Assembly (NCBI GenBank): GCA_964035795.1
Contig: OZ038324.1
Coordinates: 2,414,025 to 2,478,024 of the forward strand
Source of the DNA: Pterobdella sp. o SKG-2022
Lineage: Eukaryota > Annelida > Clitellata > Hirudinida > Piscicolidae
Reading direction: 5' to 3'
Length of the DNA: 64,000 nt
How positions within the stretch are numbered: the stretch's first letter is position 1; each line of letters opens with the position of its first letter. This document shows, piece by piece, positions 1 to 12,208 of this stretch. The notes under the pieces were generated by a model. The model was given only the letters and a program-made list of their open reading frames with translations, was not told the DNA's origin and did no database searches. The position numbers and the translations under genes were made by a program.

Positions 1-1971
1 TCAACTTCCTAGTTTGATTTTATTAGACAGAGAAGAAGATTAACGTGTGCAAACCATAAGGGACACAAAGTTGTAAAAATAAAAGTTCATGGAGCCATAA
101 TGGTATCCTGCATTTTGTTCCATTGTTGAGACTCAAATAAATGGCATCAAGCTGATTTTTGATCACACTTTTTTGCAAAGAGCTTAAATCAAGGGGAAAA
201 GATTTGTGCTCTGTTTTTTTTTTCACCTGGAAGGTTTGAGCATCATTTTAATTTAGATTTGTGTTTGAATCAATTTTGTGAGATCCATAGATCAGTGCAT
301 ATTCATCACCATCTTCATCTTCGTTTTACGTCCTTGAATCTTTTGTATTTCAACCCTATATCAACTGACGTTTTTCAAACAGTCTTCGATATTATCAGTT
401 TCAATTTCTTATAAAAAAATAAATTTTTGTCTACAAACCTTTGAGTGGTTGATAATTCTATAGTATTACTTTTATTATACGGAAAATAAAAAAGTTTAAA
501 AATTTTATTTGATTACTCAATAATGTATTATTATTTGCAGAAATTGCACCTCTGAACATAAATGGGGCAAATAAGCAAAAAAATAAATATTTAAATAAAT
601 AGAAATATTATTTGTAAAATAATTTTAAAAAAATATCAAATTAAATTAAAAATATTCAGTATTTTTATACCAATAAATTAAAAAACAAATAAATCAAAGT
701 TATATATAACATTTTTATAAACTATCAAAAGACTTTAACGAACAAAACACAAATAAGCTTTGAGAAAAAATTCATAATAACAATTTTTATTTTATCAATT
801 TATTATCCATTTTATTATGATTTATTATGAAATTGTTGGTTTTTAAATTAGTTGGATCATACAGTAAAACTAGGATTAAGCTTAAAGTGGCATTAACTTC
901 AGGAGTTTTTAGACCACATAATTATTATGCAAAAAAAAATTATAAGTTTGATTATTTTATGTAATATTCATAATTTCAATCTTTATCATTACCCACCATA
1001 TTCTTAATTTTAAAATTATTATTTCATTAATTAAATTAACAATATAATTGATATTAAAACTATTATTGAGACACAATAATTAAAGGTATACTAACAAATA
1101 CACAGACAAACAGATAGAAAAAGATTAAGAGTGTTATTATAAAGCTTTACGCACACAACCGTAGTATATAATCAAACCCAAACGATACCCTCCCAGTTAT
1201 TCTTAGGTTATTTGTGCGTCTTATACTGATCAAAATATCTATATAAACTACTTGGTTCCGTTTGACTGTTTGAAAATATTTATATAAACTTGGTTTGGAA
1301 CTTCAAAGTTTAAATCATTGGGAAGTCTTCTGCTGTTTTACGTGGTAAGGTGAGTTAGTGCAGTATTATATTTGCATTAATATTATTCAGTTTTATTTTT
1401 ATAGAGCTTAGTTGTTATTGTTTGAAAAAATGTGAGAACTATTATAAGTGCTATATTTTTTTGTATGTTATTTCATTACTTATTTAATATTTCTTATTTA
1501 AAAACAAGAAAAAGAACAAAAACGACATAAAATTGCAACAATAAAAAAAATGAAAATTGCAATAACAAAAATAATAAGAAAACACACTAATAAAAAATAA
1601 TAAATAACGAGAATAATAAAATAATAGTTATTGTATTTAGCCATATGATAAATTCATTACGGCTTAAACGGCTACAGGGATATTCCGCTCGTGGGCCTAT
1701 TAATTACATAACGAAATTAACAATAACAACAATAGAAATCCCTATTATTATTTTTTTCATATTATTATTTGTATAATATAATGCAAATCTGAGATATAAA
1801 ATTTAAATAACTCTTTTTTGTAACTGAACTAAGATCATAATTGAGATTCAGCTATTTAAAAACTGGAAAATTATATGATAAAAATGTCTGAACGTTGTGA
1901 GTGATTTTCGACTCATTTGTTTCAATTCATACGTGTCTGACCTACCCCCAGAACGAGCTATAGAATCGCAA
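1..1971. other. AT-rich region without a recognisable gene
   Basis: No exon with a recognisable protein family was found on either strand. A 67-codon open stretch on the minus strand (226-23) has fairly normal amino-acid composition and ends beside a possible donor near 108, so it could be an exon of a gene lying outside the window, but I could not match it to a family. The rest is A/T runs with many stops in all frames. Confidence 0.5.
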
Positions 1972-2050
1972 TGAGGATAATAATAATGATAATAATAATA
2001 GTACTAATAATAATAATAATAATAATAATAACAATAACAATAATAACAAC

Positions 2051-2093
<43 letters not shown>

Positions 2094-2128
2094 GTAATAA
2101 TAATAATAATCATCATCATCATCTTCAT
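1972..2128. repeat. (AAT)n microsatellite
   Basis: Imperfect AAT/ATG trinucleotide array interrupted by ACA, TGA and AGT units, ending in a CAT run. The open frames across it are low-complexity Ile/Tyr/Asn and are not genes. Confidence 0.9.
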
Positions 2129-2234
2129 CATAGATAAAATATATTTTGAAGGCATAAAGAAAAAACTTTGAACTAAGCAAATGCGCATGTGCAATACTGA
2201 AGAGGTAAAAAAATACATGACAATGGACTATGCT

Positions 2235-3440
2235 TGCCAAGGAACAATTTAATGAATGATTTGGGAAAACAAGCCTGTAAGTACCTCGGTTTATTTAATG
2301 GGAGAAACTTATATCCACTGAAACAAAAAAAAAGTCAATGCAAAATGCCTGAAAAAAGTTAAAAAACTTTTAAAAACAAAATCAAATAGTGGAAATTTAA
2401 TGAAAGGTATTGAAGCATGGACTGTTGCCACAATGAGATGAAACGCTGGAATTGCAGAGTCGTTAGAAAACCTTGATTCAAAACGAGAAGATTACTAACA
2501 ATCCATAGGGCATTGCATCCCAGATTATATGTTGCAAGAGCATATTTATCACAAAAAGAAGTAGGCAGAGGCTTAATATCAGTGGAAGAATGTGTCAGGA
2601 CGAAAAAACACAGCCATTCAGATTATGTGAAGCAACTGAAAGATGACCTAATGGAAAAATGCTTGAAATCGTTCCAACTAAAATCGTTGAAAATGGAAAA
2701 ACCTCATTAATGGAAAAAAAACCAACGAAGTGAGAAGAAAAAATTTTGCATGGGCAATTCGAGAGACAGACAGCTATTAAACGTAACACCAAAACCTTTA
2801 AAAAAATACTGAGATGCTACTAACAACTGAGCAAGAACAAGCTCTCAAAACTAATAACAAAAAAACCAAGATCAAAACAGAAAACTCTCCACCACTGCAG
2901 GATGTGCCAACAGGCAGATGAGACAGCTAGCCACCTTGTTTCCGATTGCAAAGTACTGGCTTGAAAAGAATACAAAACAAAGCATGACAGGATCACAACA
3001 GCCGTTCATTGGCCTCTCGCCAAAAAATATGGACTCACAGGCACTGACCAATGGTATCAGAATAGAACTGGAAAAGTCCTGGAAATGAAGATGCAAAGTT
3101 ATTTTGCGACTATAGCATCTTCACGGACTATATAAAAGAGGCTAGAAAACCCGATATTGTTTTTTTGAGAAAAAGGCTGAAGAGTGCCTTATAATAGACA
3201 TTGCGTTGCCTGGAGATGTGAGAATAGAAGAAAAAAAAACGAAAAGTGTAAAAAGTACAAGAACCTATGCCGAGAAATTAAGAGAAATAGTTCCCATGGT
3301 AGATGAAGTACTCGGTACTGTGCAAAAAAAACACATCGCATTGCTTGGAATAAGTTTGTCTATAGGAACATTCCAGAAATCCACAGTTTTAGGCTCGGCA
3401 GGGAACTAGCGAAAAGTATTAGAAATTGAAAGCGTTGAGG
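2235..3440 (+). mobile_element. decayed non-LTR retrotransposon (LINE), 3' part of the polymerase ORF
   Basis: Frames on the plus strand read like the region downstream of the reverse transcriptase core in a widespread invertebrate LINE family. In order: a KYLGLF segment near 2280, a block with LHPRLYVARAYL and GRGLISVEECV (about 2510-2610), a CCHC-type zinc knuckle with Cys codons at 2896, 2905 and 2947 and a His between, then KPDIV (about 3148) and, one frame over, LIIDIALPGDVRIEE (about 3190-3230). The last two blocks resemble the PD...D core of the restriction-like endonuclease in R2/NeSL-type elements; that assignment is inference. Several stops and at least one frameshift show that it is dead. 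The 5' end, with the polymerase core, is missing. Confidence 0.75.
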
Positions 3441-3765
3441 GTGTGCCCAAGTTGTGAGTCAGAACCAGCCTCCAAGTGCAACCACTACGGGAGAAAAGCA
3501 GTGGCAAAAATAGAAATAATAATAGTGTAAAGCATTGAGAAATAATAATTTTTTTTTGAAAAAAACGCATTCTATAAAAAATGTAGAAATTAGGCTTCAT
3601 TTGCATGAAATATTCAGATGACTTGGATTGGAATTTAACTTAAGAGATCATGTGGCTGCAGTTTATATAGATTTTGTTTCATTGCGTTTTATTTTTTATA
3701 ATTAATTAAACATTATTTTTTAACTATGAAAAGTTTCAAATTATCATCATTTTGACATTTATTTT

Positions 3766-4816
3766 TATACCTACCTACCTACCTACCTACCTACCTACCT
3801 ACCTACCTACCTACCTACCTACCTACCTACCTACCTACCTACCTACCTACCTACCTACCTACCTACCTACCTACCTACCTACCTACCTACCTACCTACCT
3901 ACCTACCTACCTACCTACCTACCTACCTACCTACCTACCTACCTACCTACCTACCTACCTACCTACCTACCTACCTACCTACCTACCTACCTACCTACCT
4001 ACCTACCTACCTACCTACCTACCTACCTACCTACCTACCTACCTACCTACCTACCTACCTACCTACCTACCTACCTACCTACCTACCTACCTACCTACCT
4101 ACCTACCTACCTACCTACCTACCTACCTACCTACCTACCTACCTACCTACCTACCTACCTACCTACCTACCTACCTACCTACCTACCTACCTACCTACCT
4201 ACCTACCTACCTACCTACCTACCTACCTACCTACCTACCTACCTACCTACCTACCTACCTACCTACCTACCTACCTACCTACCTACCTACCTACCTACCT
4301 ACCTACCTACCTACCTACCTACCTACCTACCTACCTACCTACCTACCTACCTACCTACCTACCTACCTACCTACCTACCTACCTACCTACCTACCTACCT
4401 ACCTACCTACCTACCTACCTACCTACCTACCTACCTACCTACCTACCTACCTACCTACCTACCTACCTACCTACCTACCTACCTACCTACCTACCTACCT
4501 ACCTACCTACCTACCTACCTACCTACCTACCTACCTACCTACCTACCTACCTACCTACCTACCTACCTACCTACCTACCTACCTACCTACCTACCTACCT
4601 ACCTACCTACCTACCTACCTACCTACCTACCTACCTACCTACCTACCTACCTACCTACCTACCTACCTACCTACCTACCTACCTACCTACCTACCTACCT
4701 ACCTACCTACCTACCTACCTACCTACCTACCTACCTACCTACCTACCTACCTACCTACCTACCTACCTACCTACCTACCTACCTACCTACCTACCTACCT
4801 ACCTACTTACCTACTT
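3766..4816. repeat. (TACC)n tetranucleotide array, about 1.05 kb
   Basis: Roughly 260 near-perfect copies of CTAC/TACC with variants only at the 3' edge (TACTTACC, TACTTAAC). Because the unit is 4 bp, one frame stays open for 367 codons as repeated PTYL; this is a repeat artefact, not a gene. The exact copy number may be an assembly estimate. Confidence 0.97.
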
Positions 4817-6198
4817 AACTATATTTGCAGTCCAACTTTTCAATTATGTAAATAATTGCTAAGTTGTTTATGTTGTTTTCACTGACAAAAGAAATGCGTC
4901 CTTTAGTCCAAAGTTTGCTGTTCAACGTTTATAATAAAAAATTAATAAGAAATTCAAAAAATTAAAAACAAAAAAAAGTAATAATAAATAGTAATAATCA
5001 ATAAAAAATAAATAAAACTCATGAATAATAAAAAGTAATAAGACTAATAAATAATTAAAAATAAAAAGATAAAAAATTACCTTTAGTGTTCCAATAATTT
5101 TCAGTATTTACTTTGGCTAAAGAAGATTATTAAAAAGGCATTGATAAATAATTTGAATAATACGTTGTGAAAAATTAAAAATAAAACTATAGAAGCAGAA
5201 AAAAGAATCATAAAAACGAATTATGAATTTAAAAACAACAAACACAATTGAAGTTGACATCAACGACATTATATCAGTTTCTATAAAACATACATGAACA
5301 TCGATAGAATAACAATATTAATGACGGCAAACCTAACAATATAACAACCTCATAATAATATAAACAAAATTATTAATAAACTAAATAATAAAAATAAAAT
5401 CCGAAATAAAAATTCCAAAAAAATAATAACAAAAATGAAATAATATATGAAGTCCTTTTATATGCTAATTTTCGACATAATTATATATAACCATATAATT
5501 ATGATAATAATAAAATAGATATATAAAAATATTATTAAAATATAGTTATAATAAAAATAATATACATTTATATATACAAAATATTAATAAAAATTTGAGT
5601 TTAATCAAGTCTGAAAAGATGTCAAGTAATTGAGGTATAATTTTTATCAGATGGCCTTCCATGTCAGCCTGTCAGTGGTTTTCTATATATATTCTAGTTT
5701 ATAAAGTTATTTATGAAATCGAGAGTTTATTTATTTTATGTATATATATATTGTGTCTAAGATCGGTTCAAAATGTTTCAATTATGAATACCATCAAATA
5801 ATTTTTTGCTATTAAAATGTTGTTTGATGTGGTCTGATTTATTCCAACAACTTTTGTATCTTTACAAGTGAACAAAACGTGAACCGCTGATCATCTAAAA
5901 AAATTGAGTTGAAAATAAAAATAATAACAATAAAACACAATAATAATAACAATAAAAAATTTAACAAGCATCTGATAATCAAAAATTAATGACAACTTGT
6001 TTAAAAATCTTTGCTGAAAAGCAAATTAATTGCATAATAGAAAAAATTTAAAATAGTAAAAAAAAAAATTAAATTAAGGTTAAAATATTAAAAATACATC
6101 AAGAAAGTAAACAATAATTGACAAAGCCTACTATAAAAAAATCTATAAGAATAATATAAAAAAAACAATAAAAATAAGAAAAGTTAAAAATAGCCACG
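4817..6198. other. AT-rich non-coding region
   Basis: Long runs of AAT, ATAA and poly-A/T with dense stops on both strands. I see no exon, SINE or structured repeat here. It lies between the TACC array and the possible first exon of pyruvate carboxylase, so it may hold promoter sequence, but no core promoter element stands out. Confidence 0.5.
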
Positions 6199-6264
6199 AT
6201 GTTACGGTTAAACCGCAAAGTGCTTCATCTCTCAAGCAGGTCCAAAGACGTCCTTCTTGAAAGG
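6199..6264 (+). CDS. possible alternative or upstream first coding exon of pyruvate carboxylase
   Basis: An ATG at 6199 opens 22 codons starting MLRLNRKVLHLSSRSK, then a GTGCGT donor in phase 0. The peptide is rich in Arg/Lys, Ser and Leu with only late acidic residues, as in mitochondrial targeting peptides. Spliced to the acceptor at 10745, it would run in frame through Ala-Gly into the ATG at 10752 and on into the PC N-terminus, adding 24 residues. Both exons look like presequences, so this may be an alternative first exon or simply the true start. There is no transcript evidence and the intron would be 4.5 kb. Confidence 0.35.
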
Positions 6265-9200
6265 GTGCGTTTGTTTTTTTTTCATTTATTTTTATTATTG
6301 TTTTTCAATTTATTATTATTATTATTATTGTGTTTCAATTTATTATTATTATTATTTTTATAAATTTTTTTTAACAATTGAAAAAATATTTTAATAAATA
6401 CCTATGAATCATAATTCCCTTAAACCATGGCGATCACTTTTAAGATAATTATGACTTGATCACATTGTTTTTAGGAATTATGATAGCCTAAATTGCATCG
6501 AAACGAACCCTTAGTTCTAATTATAAATACTCAAGCATTCATTAAGATAACTTATGCTACCTAGTATTGTTATGCATTTGGTTATTAATACATTAGGATT
6601 GGTATGCACTTTACCATTGTCATATGATTTTGCTTGATCATTATCATCATACGACTACAAAGGTTTATTATTATTGCTATTATTATTATTTTTATCATTA
6701 TTATTATTATTATTTATGTTGGTTTAATTACATCCTGATACAAAAACCAAAATATTATAGATATAATTAATTTAAAAAAAAAAATTTATTTTTATTTATT
6801 TTATTTAAAAATTAATATGTATTGTTCTTTTTATTCATATATATTTCATAGGTTATATTGTTTCTATTGTTACAAAATTGATATCAAGAGTTTATGCATT
6901 TTTGCATCTGCTTACATTGAAGATTATTGATCTCAGAAAGTTGATCTATCTAGTATGGAAAGTTGATAACTATCAAAAGGTTTACTTAAAGAAATAAATC
7001 AAAATAACTTTTGGCTTTAATTAGTTTTCTGTACAAACAAAAACTGAATTCAACTTGAAATTGTTATTGTTATCAAACTCAACTTTGTTGATTGTATTTA
7101 TGGAAATGAATTTCTACATGAGTGGTGATAAGCTCATTTTAAATGTATCAAAACAATTAAAATAAAAATAAATAGATAAAACAACAAAAATAAAAACCAC
7201 AATAACAACAAAAACAACAACACCAACAAAAAAACAACAACAACGAAAGTAGTTTATTAGCGGAAAAGAAGATCTTACATGAGAATAACTTAGACCATCT
7301 AGTACCGCTGTTTTGAATAATCAAAAATTTTTGAATGAAAATAACGATCTTAACGGGGGAAAGATTTATCCGAACAGAAAATTTGAAAGATTTAATGAAA
7401 AAATATGAAATATTCAATAAGAAAATATGAGTTAAAAAAGCAATACTTCTTTATTAAATATGGCGGAGACCAACATGGTTTAAAAAAGAATTCTAAATTG
7501 AAAAAAATTTGCTTAAAGTGGAACCACTCTATTTTGATTATGATGGCATTGCTATTTTTTCAATACTTTGAATTTTAAATTTTTATTGAAAAAATTCAAT
7601 AGTATTATGATGAATAAGTTCATGGGGTATTTGACTTTATTTCAACAACTTCCCCTAATAGGACTTACACTTCTCCATGATGCACTTGAGCAGAGAAATA
7701 TTTTTTTCTTTGGGTTTTTTGAGTAGTAGTAGTAGTAGTAGCAGTAGTGTGATGCTGTATTTATAAAGCGCATTTTTTTTATAGATCAAAGCGCTTGCTA
7801 CAAATTTAATGTAGCGAAAACACATTGTGGAACAATTCTAGTTTTTGGCCCACACGCGATCGAACTCGGTAACTTTAGATAATTTGTCTAATGCTCAACC
7901 ATTGAGCTATAAGGGCCGTTAACCTGTATATATAAATAGAGAACAATTTCTACAACCTCTATTTGGTTAGCAAAATTTATGAATGAGTAACAACGTTTAA
8001 AAAATTTTATTCAATGCACTTATATGCTTGTTTCAATTAATTTCTTCATGCACTCTTTCTACTTTTAGTTTTTCATGTCTTTTTTATATTGAGCATTTTT
8101 TAATAAACTATTTTTGATTTTTTAAAAAATGTTTCAAATTGTTTTTATTGAACTTTTTATATATTTTTGTTGACACACTTATCATATCTTCACTTCTTGT
8201 TTTATTTTTTACATAAAAATTGCCAAGATATGAAATTAAAACTAAAAATTAAACTTATCTCTAAACTATGAAATGAAATCTGAAAAACAAAACTATACCT
8301 AAACTATAAGTTGAAACCCCAAAAAAAACAAATCAGACTGCTATATTTTTTTTTATATCACGCCCAAAATACAGGATTCAGAGTTTAATAATCAGGGGGG
8401 TATTGAAAAGAAAAGTTTGAAGCATTTTCCCATGAGCTTGTTTCATTCATAATGGAAAAATTATTCTTAATGCAGGAAACACGGTATTTGAATTATATGG
8501 GGTATTATAATTAATTCAAAGTGGCTTGTAAAAGTTGTGATACCTGGAGGGATAAACATATAAATTAGGAATTCGATGAATAAACGAAAGATATTTGTAA
8601 AGAAATAAATAGAAAAAAATAAATATGCATAAAAAATAAAAACACTTGAGTTGAAAAAATATGACTGGTAAATATATATTCAAAATAAGAACACTATTCC
8701 TATGTTTATCGAAATTAACCGAAATTTTCACTTTCTGTGTTCATCACTTGATAATTTGAGTTCAACTTGCCAAAAACTTTGAGAAATCCAATAAACTTGA
8801 AACTAGGTTCTTTACTTTGAATATTTATTGCATAAATATACTTGAAGAAACATAAGATTCTGTATAGGTTCTTCAACTTATCTTTTTGCTTGTTATCTGC
8901 TTATAATCAATATTAAACTTTAGTATTGGAAAAACATTATTTTCTAATTTAAATAAAAATACTTAGTACTTTTGAAAATAATCTTCAAACCAATTTTCAT
9001 AAATTAATTATAAATATAATACTCATCTCCATTATTATTATTAACTACAAAAGAAAATGAAGCTGGAAATGCTTGATATAACACAAAAATTGATAAGAAA
9101 TAAAACAAAAAGCAAGTAAAACTCATTTCACAATAAGTTACGGGTTAATTAAAAATACTGCGTCTTTGTTTTCATATTTTGTGAAAATCAATTCAATTTT

Positions 9201-10745
9201 GTTATCAACAAATAATATAACAAAATATATCCCTAACTAAAAACTTTGAAATTTCCGAAAAATTTTATTGAATTTTTTTCTGTTCTTTGGTCATGTTTAC
9301 CTATACTAGGTCTGGAAACTGTCTTGCCGATCTAGAAGTTTAAATTGATTGATAAGTTTTTACATAAAATCTTAGTAATGGAATTTATTTAAAATTCAAA
9401 TTCAAATGAATATGAAAGATTGTATAAAAACAAGGATTTTTTAAATAAAAGAAGTGAGAATAATCATCTAGTGTCTTGCATATATGTAAGATGCCAGCAA
9501 CTGATAAAATGCTCACGAAATAAACAAAAATAGGTTTATAAGTAGTAAACAAGTTAGCATAAATAAGAACATAATAAGGCTCAAATTGGTTAATCATTGC
9601 ACCAACAATGAATATATATTTAAATAGAAAATCAAATGAAATAATATATTGGAAGTGAACAAAACAACAAAAATTAAAAATAATGGCAAAATAAACAAAA
9701 AAAAGTAATGAAAACTGAATTTTAAATAATAAATATATGAATCATAGACAATAGGTAAATAAAACCATAACCTTCGTTATGTATAGAGGAATGAAGCCAT
9801 GACATGGTTCATGGTTGCAAAACATAATGAGGGCAAAAACAAACTCTGTGCCCTCGAACCAAGGTCATTAACAAAATACTTTCAGTTTAGAAATATTATA
9901 GGTTTTGTATGTGTTTTTGTGTCTGTGTGTTTGTGTGTGTGTGCAAGTTAGTTTGGGTATTATTGGACACAGAGTAAATGAAATGAATATATAATTATAA
10001 CTATTTTATTAGATATGCGGAAAAAAACAAACTCATTCTCACTGTGAACGAAGAATGATGCGTTGAAACGAAAAAAAATTATATAAATAAAAAACTTGAA
10101 TTCCAAGAGTGCTTTAAAATTTCGAGTTTTTTCGTAATAAGGAAAATTGTGACAAAATTGATAAACTTATTTCAGGTTTTAATCTTTTAAAAGTATGTCG
10201 TAGAGGTTCAAGTTTAAGGTTATGATGGGGTTTGTCATAAATTTCAGTTTGATTCTTTAAATAAGCATGTTTTTAACTAAATGTTTATGAATCTAAATCA
10301 CGTGAATGAAAATTGAGTTGTTTTTGTATGCTGGTTGGGGATCTTGAACTATGTTAAGTGATGCAAAAAATAAAAACTATGAAACAAGAGTTGAATAGAT
10401 AACAGAAAAATAAGATAAAGTGGAAGAAGTACCTCTTTAAATGTTAAGAAACTAAAATTTGATAACAAATGTAACTAATTAAGGAGAAAAGCTGAGAATA
10501 AAAATTTTCTAAAAAAACAATAGTTTAACAATAAATAAAACAAAAATATATATAAAAACAAATTATAATAAAAATTATAATAATGATAAAAAAAACAAAT
10601 AATAACAAAAACAATAATAAAAAAAATATCAATACAAAAAAACAAGTAATAACAAAATTTTAAATAAAAAAACAGCCAATAACAAAAATAATATCGAAAC
10701 AACAAATAACAACAAAAACAGAAAATAATATCGAAACAACAACAG
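6265..10745. other. AT-rich stretch upstream of or within PC intron 1
   Basis: About 4.5 kb of AT-rich sequence with AAT/ATT runs near 6310-6350 and 6660-6715. The only clear feature is one SINE (7747-7922). A 104-codon minus-strand open frame (10789-10475) is Tyr/Phe/Cys-rich low complexity from poly-AAT and AAC tracts and is not counted as a gene. Confidence 0.5.
7747..7922 (-). mobile_element. tRNA-derived SINE, minus orientation
   Basis: Reading the minus strand, a tRNA-like head (GGCCCTTATAGCTCAATGGT, then TAGACAAATT) with A and B boxes runs from about 7918 to 7845. A body with GTAGCAAGCGCTTTGATCTA and the tail GCGCTTTATAAATAC follows. It is the same family as the copies at 18061, 23761, 25845, 34438, 44523 and 62045. 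A short (AGT)n run lies beside it at 7722-7745. Confidence 0.85.
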
Positions 10746-10751
10746 GCAGGC

Positions 10752-11469
10752 ATGTTGCGAGGGAAGGACGTGGTTAGGAGCTTTACCAAGAAAACACTGC
10801 CTTCTCTACAACAAACTGTCGGTACCTTTTAAGACTTTTTTTATTTATTTTTGTTTTTTAATTAAATTTATTTTATTATCATTTTCGTTTTTATTATTTC
10901 TCAAAATATTTTTTTTTATCATAATTTTTGTTGTTCGTATTTTGTTTTTATTACTTATTTTTTTTTTACGTCTATATTTTTGTTTCTATTGTTTTTTTTA
11001 ATTTTTTTTATGTCTGTTTTTGATTTTAACGTCAAAGTGGAGTGTTTTTGAAATACATTTTAAAGAAATCCTTTTCAGTAAGTTATACTTTTTTACAAAA
11101 CATTGTGTGAGTTACTAACTTTTTATAATATTATATTCTCATTTTTGTTATATTATTTCGTTTTATAAATTACAAATCATGCCTTCTTCACAAAAATTCA
11201 TTATAAATTATTTGAACATTCCTTAACGTAGCAAGCCAAATTGAAGGAACGAAGTCAGGACATAAAACCGATCAACAAACTGCTTGTTGCCAACAGAGGT
11301 GCGGTTGCTATTGTTAATACCATTGTTTTCATTGTTATTATCGTTTACATTACAACTATTATCATAACCCATTTCATGATAATGTTTTATGGTGAGCCCA
11401 TACTTACTGAAAATTACAGCTTAAGTTTCAATAAATGTATCAAAATTCCTCAAATTGATGCTCTATAGC

Positions 11470-11535
<66 letters not shown>

Positions 11536-11538
11536 AAC

Positions 11539-11587
<49 letters not shown>

Positions 11588-11669
11588 CATAATAATAATA
11601 ATAATAATAATAATTATAATTATAATAATAATAATAATAATTATAATAATAATAATAATAATAATAATA

Positions 11670-11704
<35 letters not shown>

Positions 11705-12172
11705 CATTATTATTATGACTATTATTAATATATTCATTATTATTTATTATAATCTTCAACAATTGCGTACTTAAACTCTCAGTTAGAGCAACCTAATGAA
11801 TTATTCAATTATTTTTATGTCATTTATTTCTATAAATATCCCATTACAACCTATATTAGTATAACCTTTCTATTAATATTTGTTTTAAGATTATTGTGTA
11901 ACCATTGGCGTTACAAATCTTTTTCTGTTCATATTCCAATGTCCATATATATGATTCAAAATCAGAAATCTTCATCATTTTCGCAATGTTATCATACTTA
12001 TATTAAAACAGCTACCCTTTTTGTTAATGCTTTAAAACCACATTATAACTACTGTCATTAAAATCGATTCAAGTCCTTGAACGTTATATACATATATATG
12101 CTATTGTTGCTTATATTTTCTTTTGAATTTTTGAGTTTTTATTGTTTTTTTATTATATTCAATTTATATTGC

Positions 12173-12208
<36 letters not shown>

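Noticed and set aside
3752..4855. 367-codon PTYL-repeat open frame
   Set aside because: A pure 4-bp array keeps frames open by chance; there is no flanking exon, start context or non-repeat domain.
10475..10789. 104-codon minus-strand frame rich in Tyr, Phe and Cys
   Set aside because: Low-complexity translation of AAC/AAT tracts that overlaps the PC first exon on the other strand.
11450..11762. Poly-Ile and poly-Tyr/Asn open frames
   Set aside because: Translation of an (AAT)n microsatellite.
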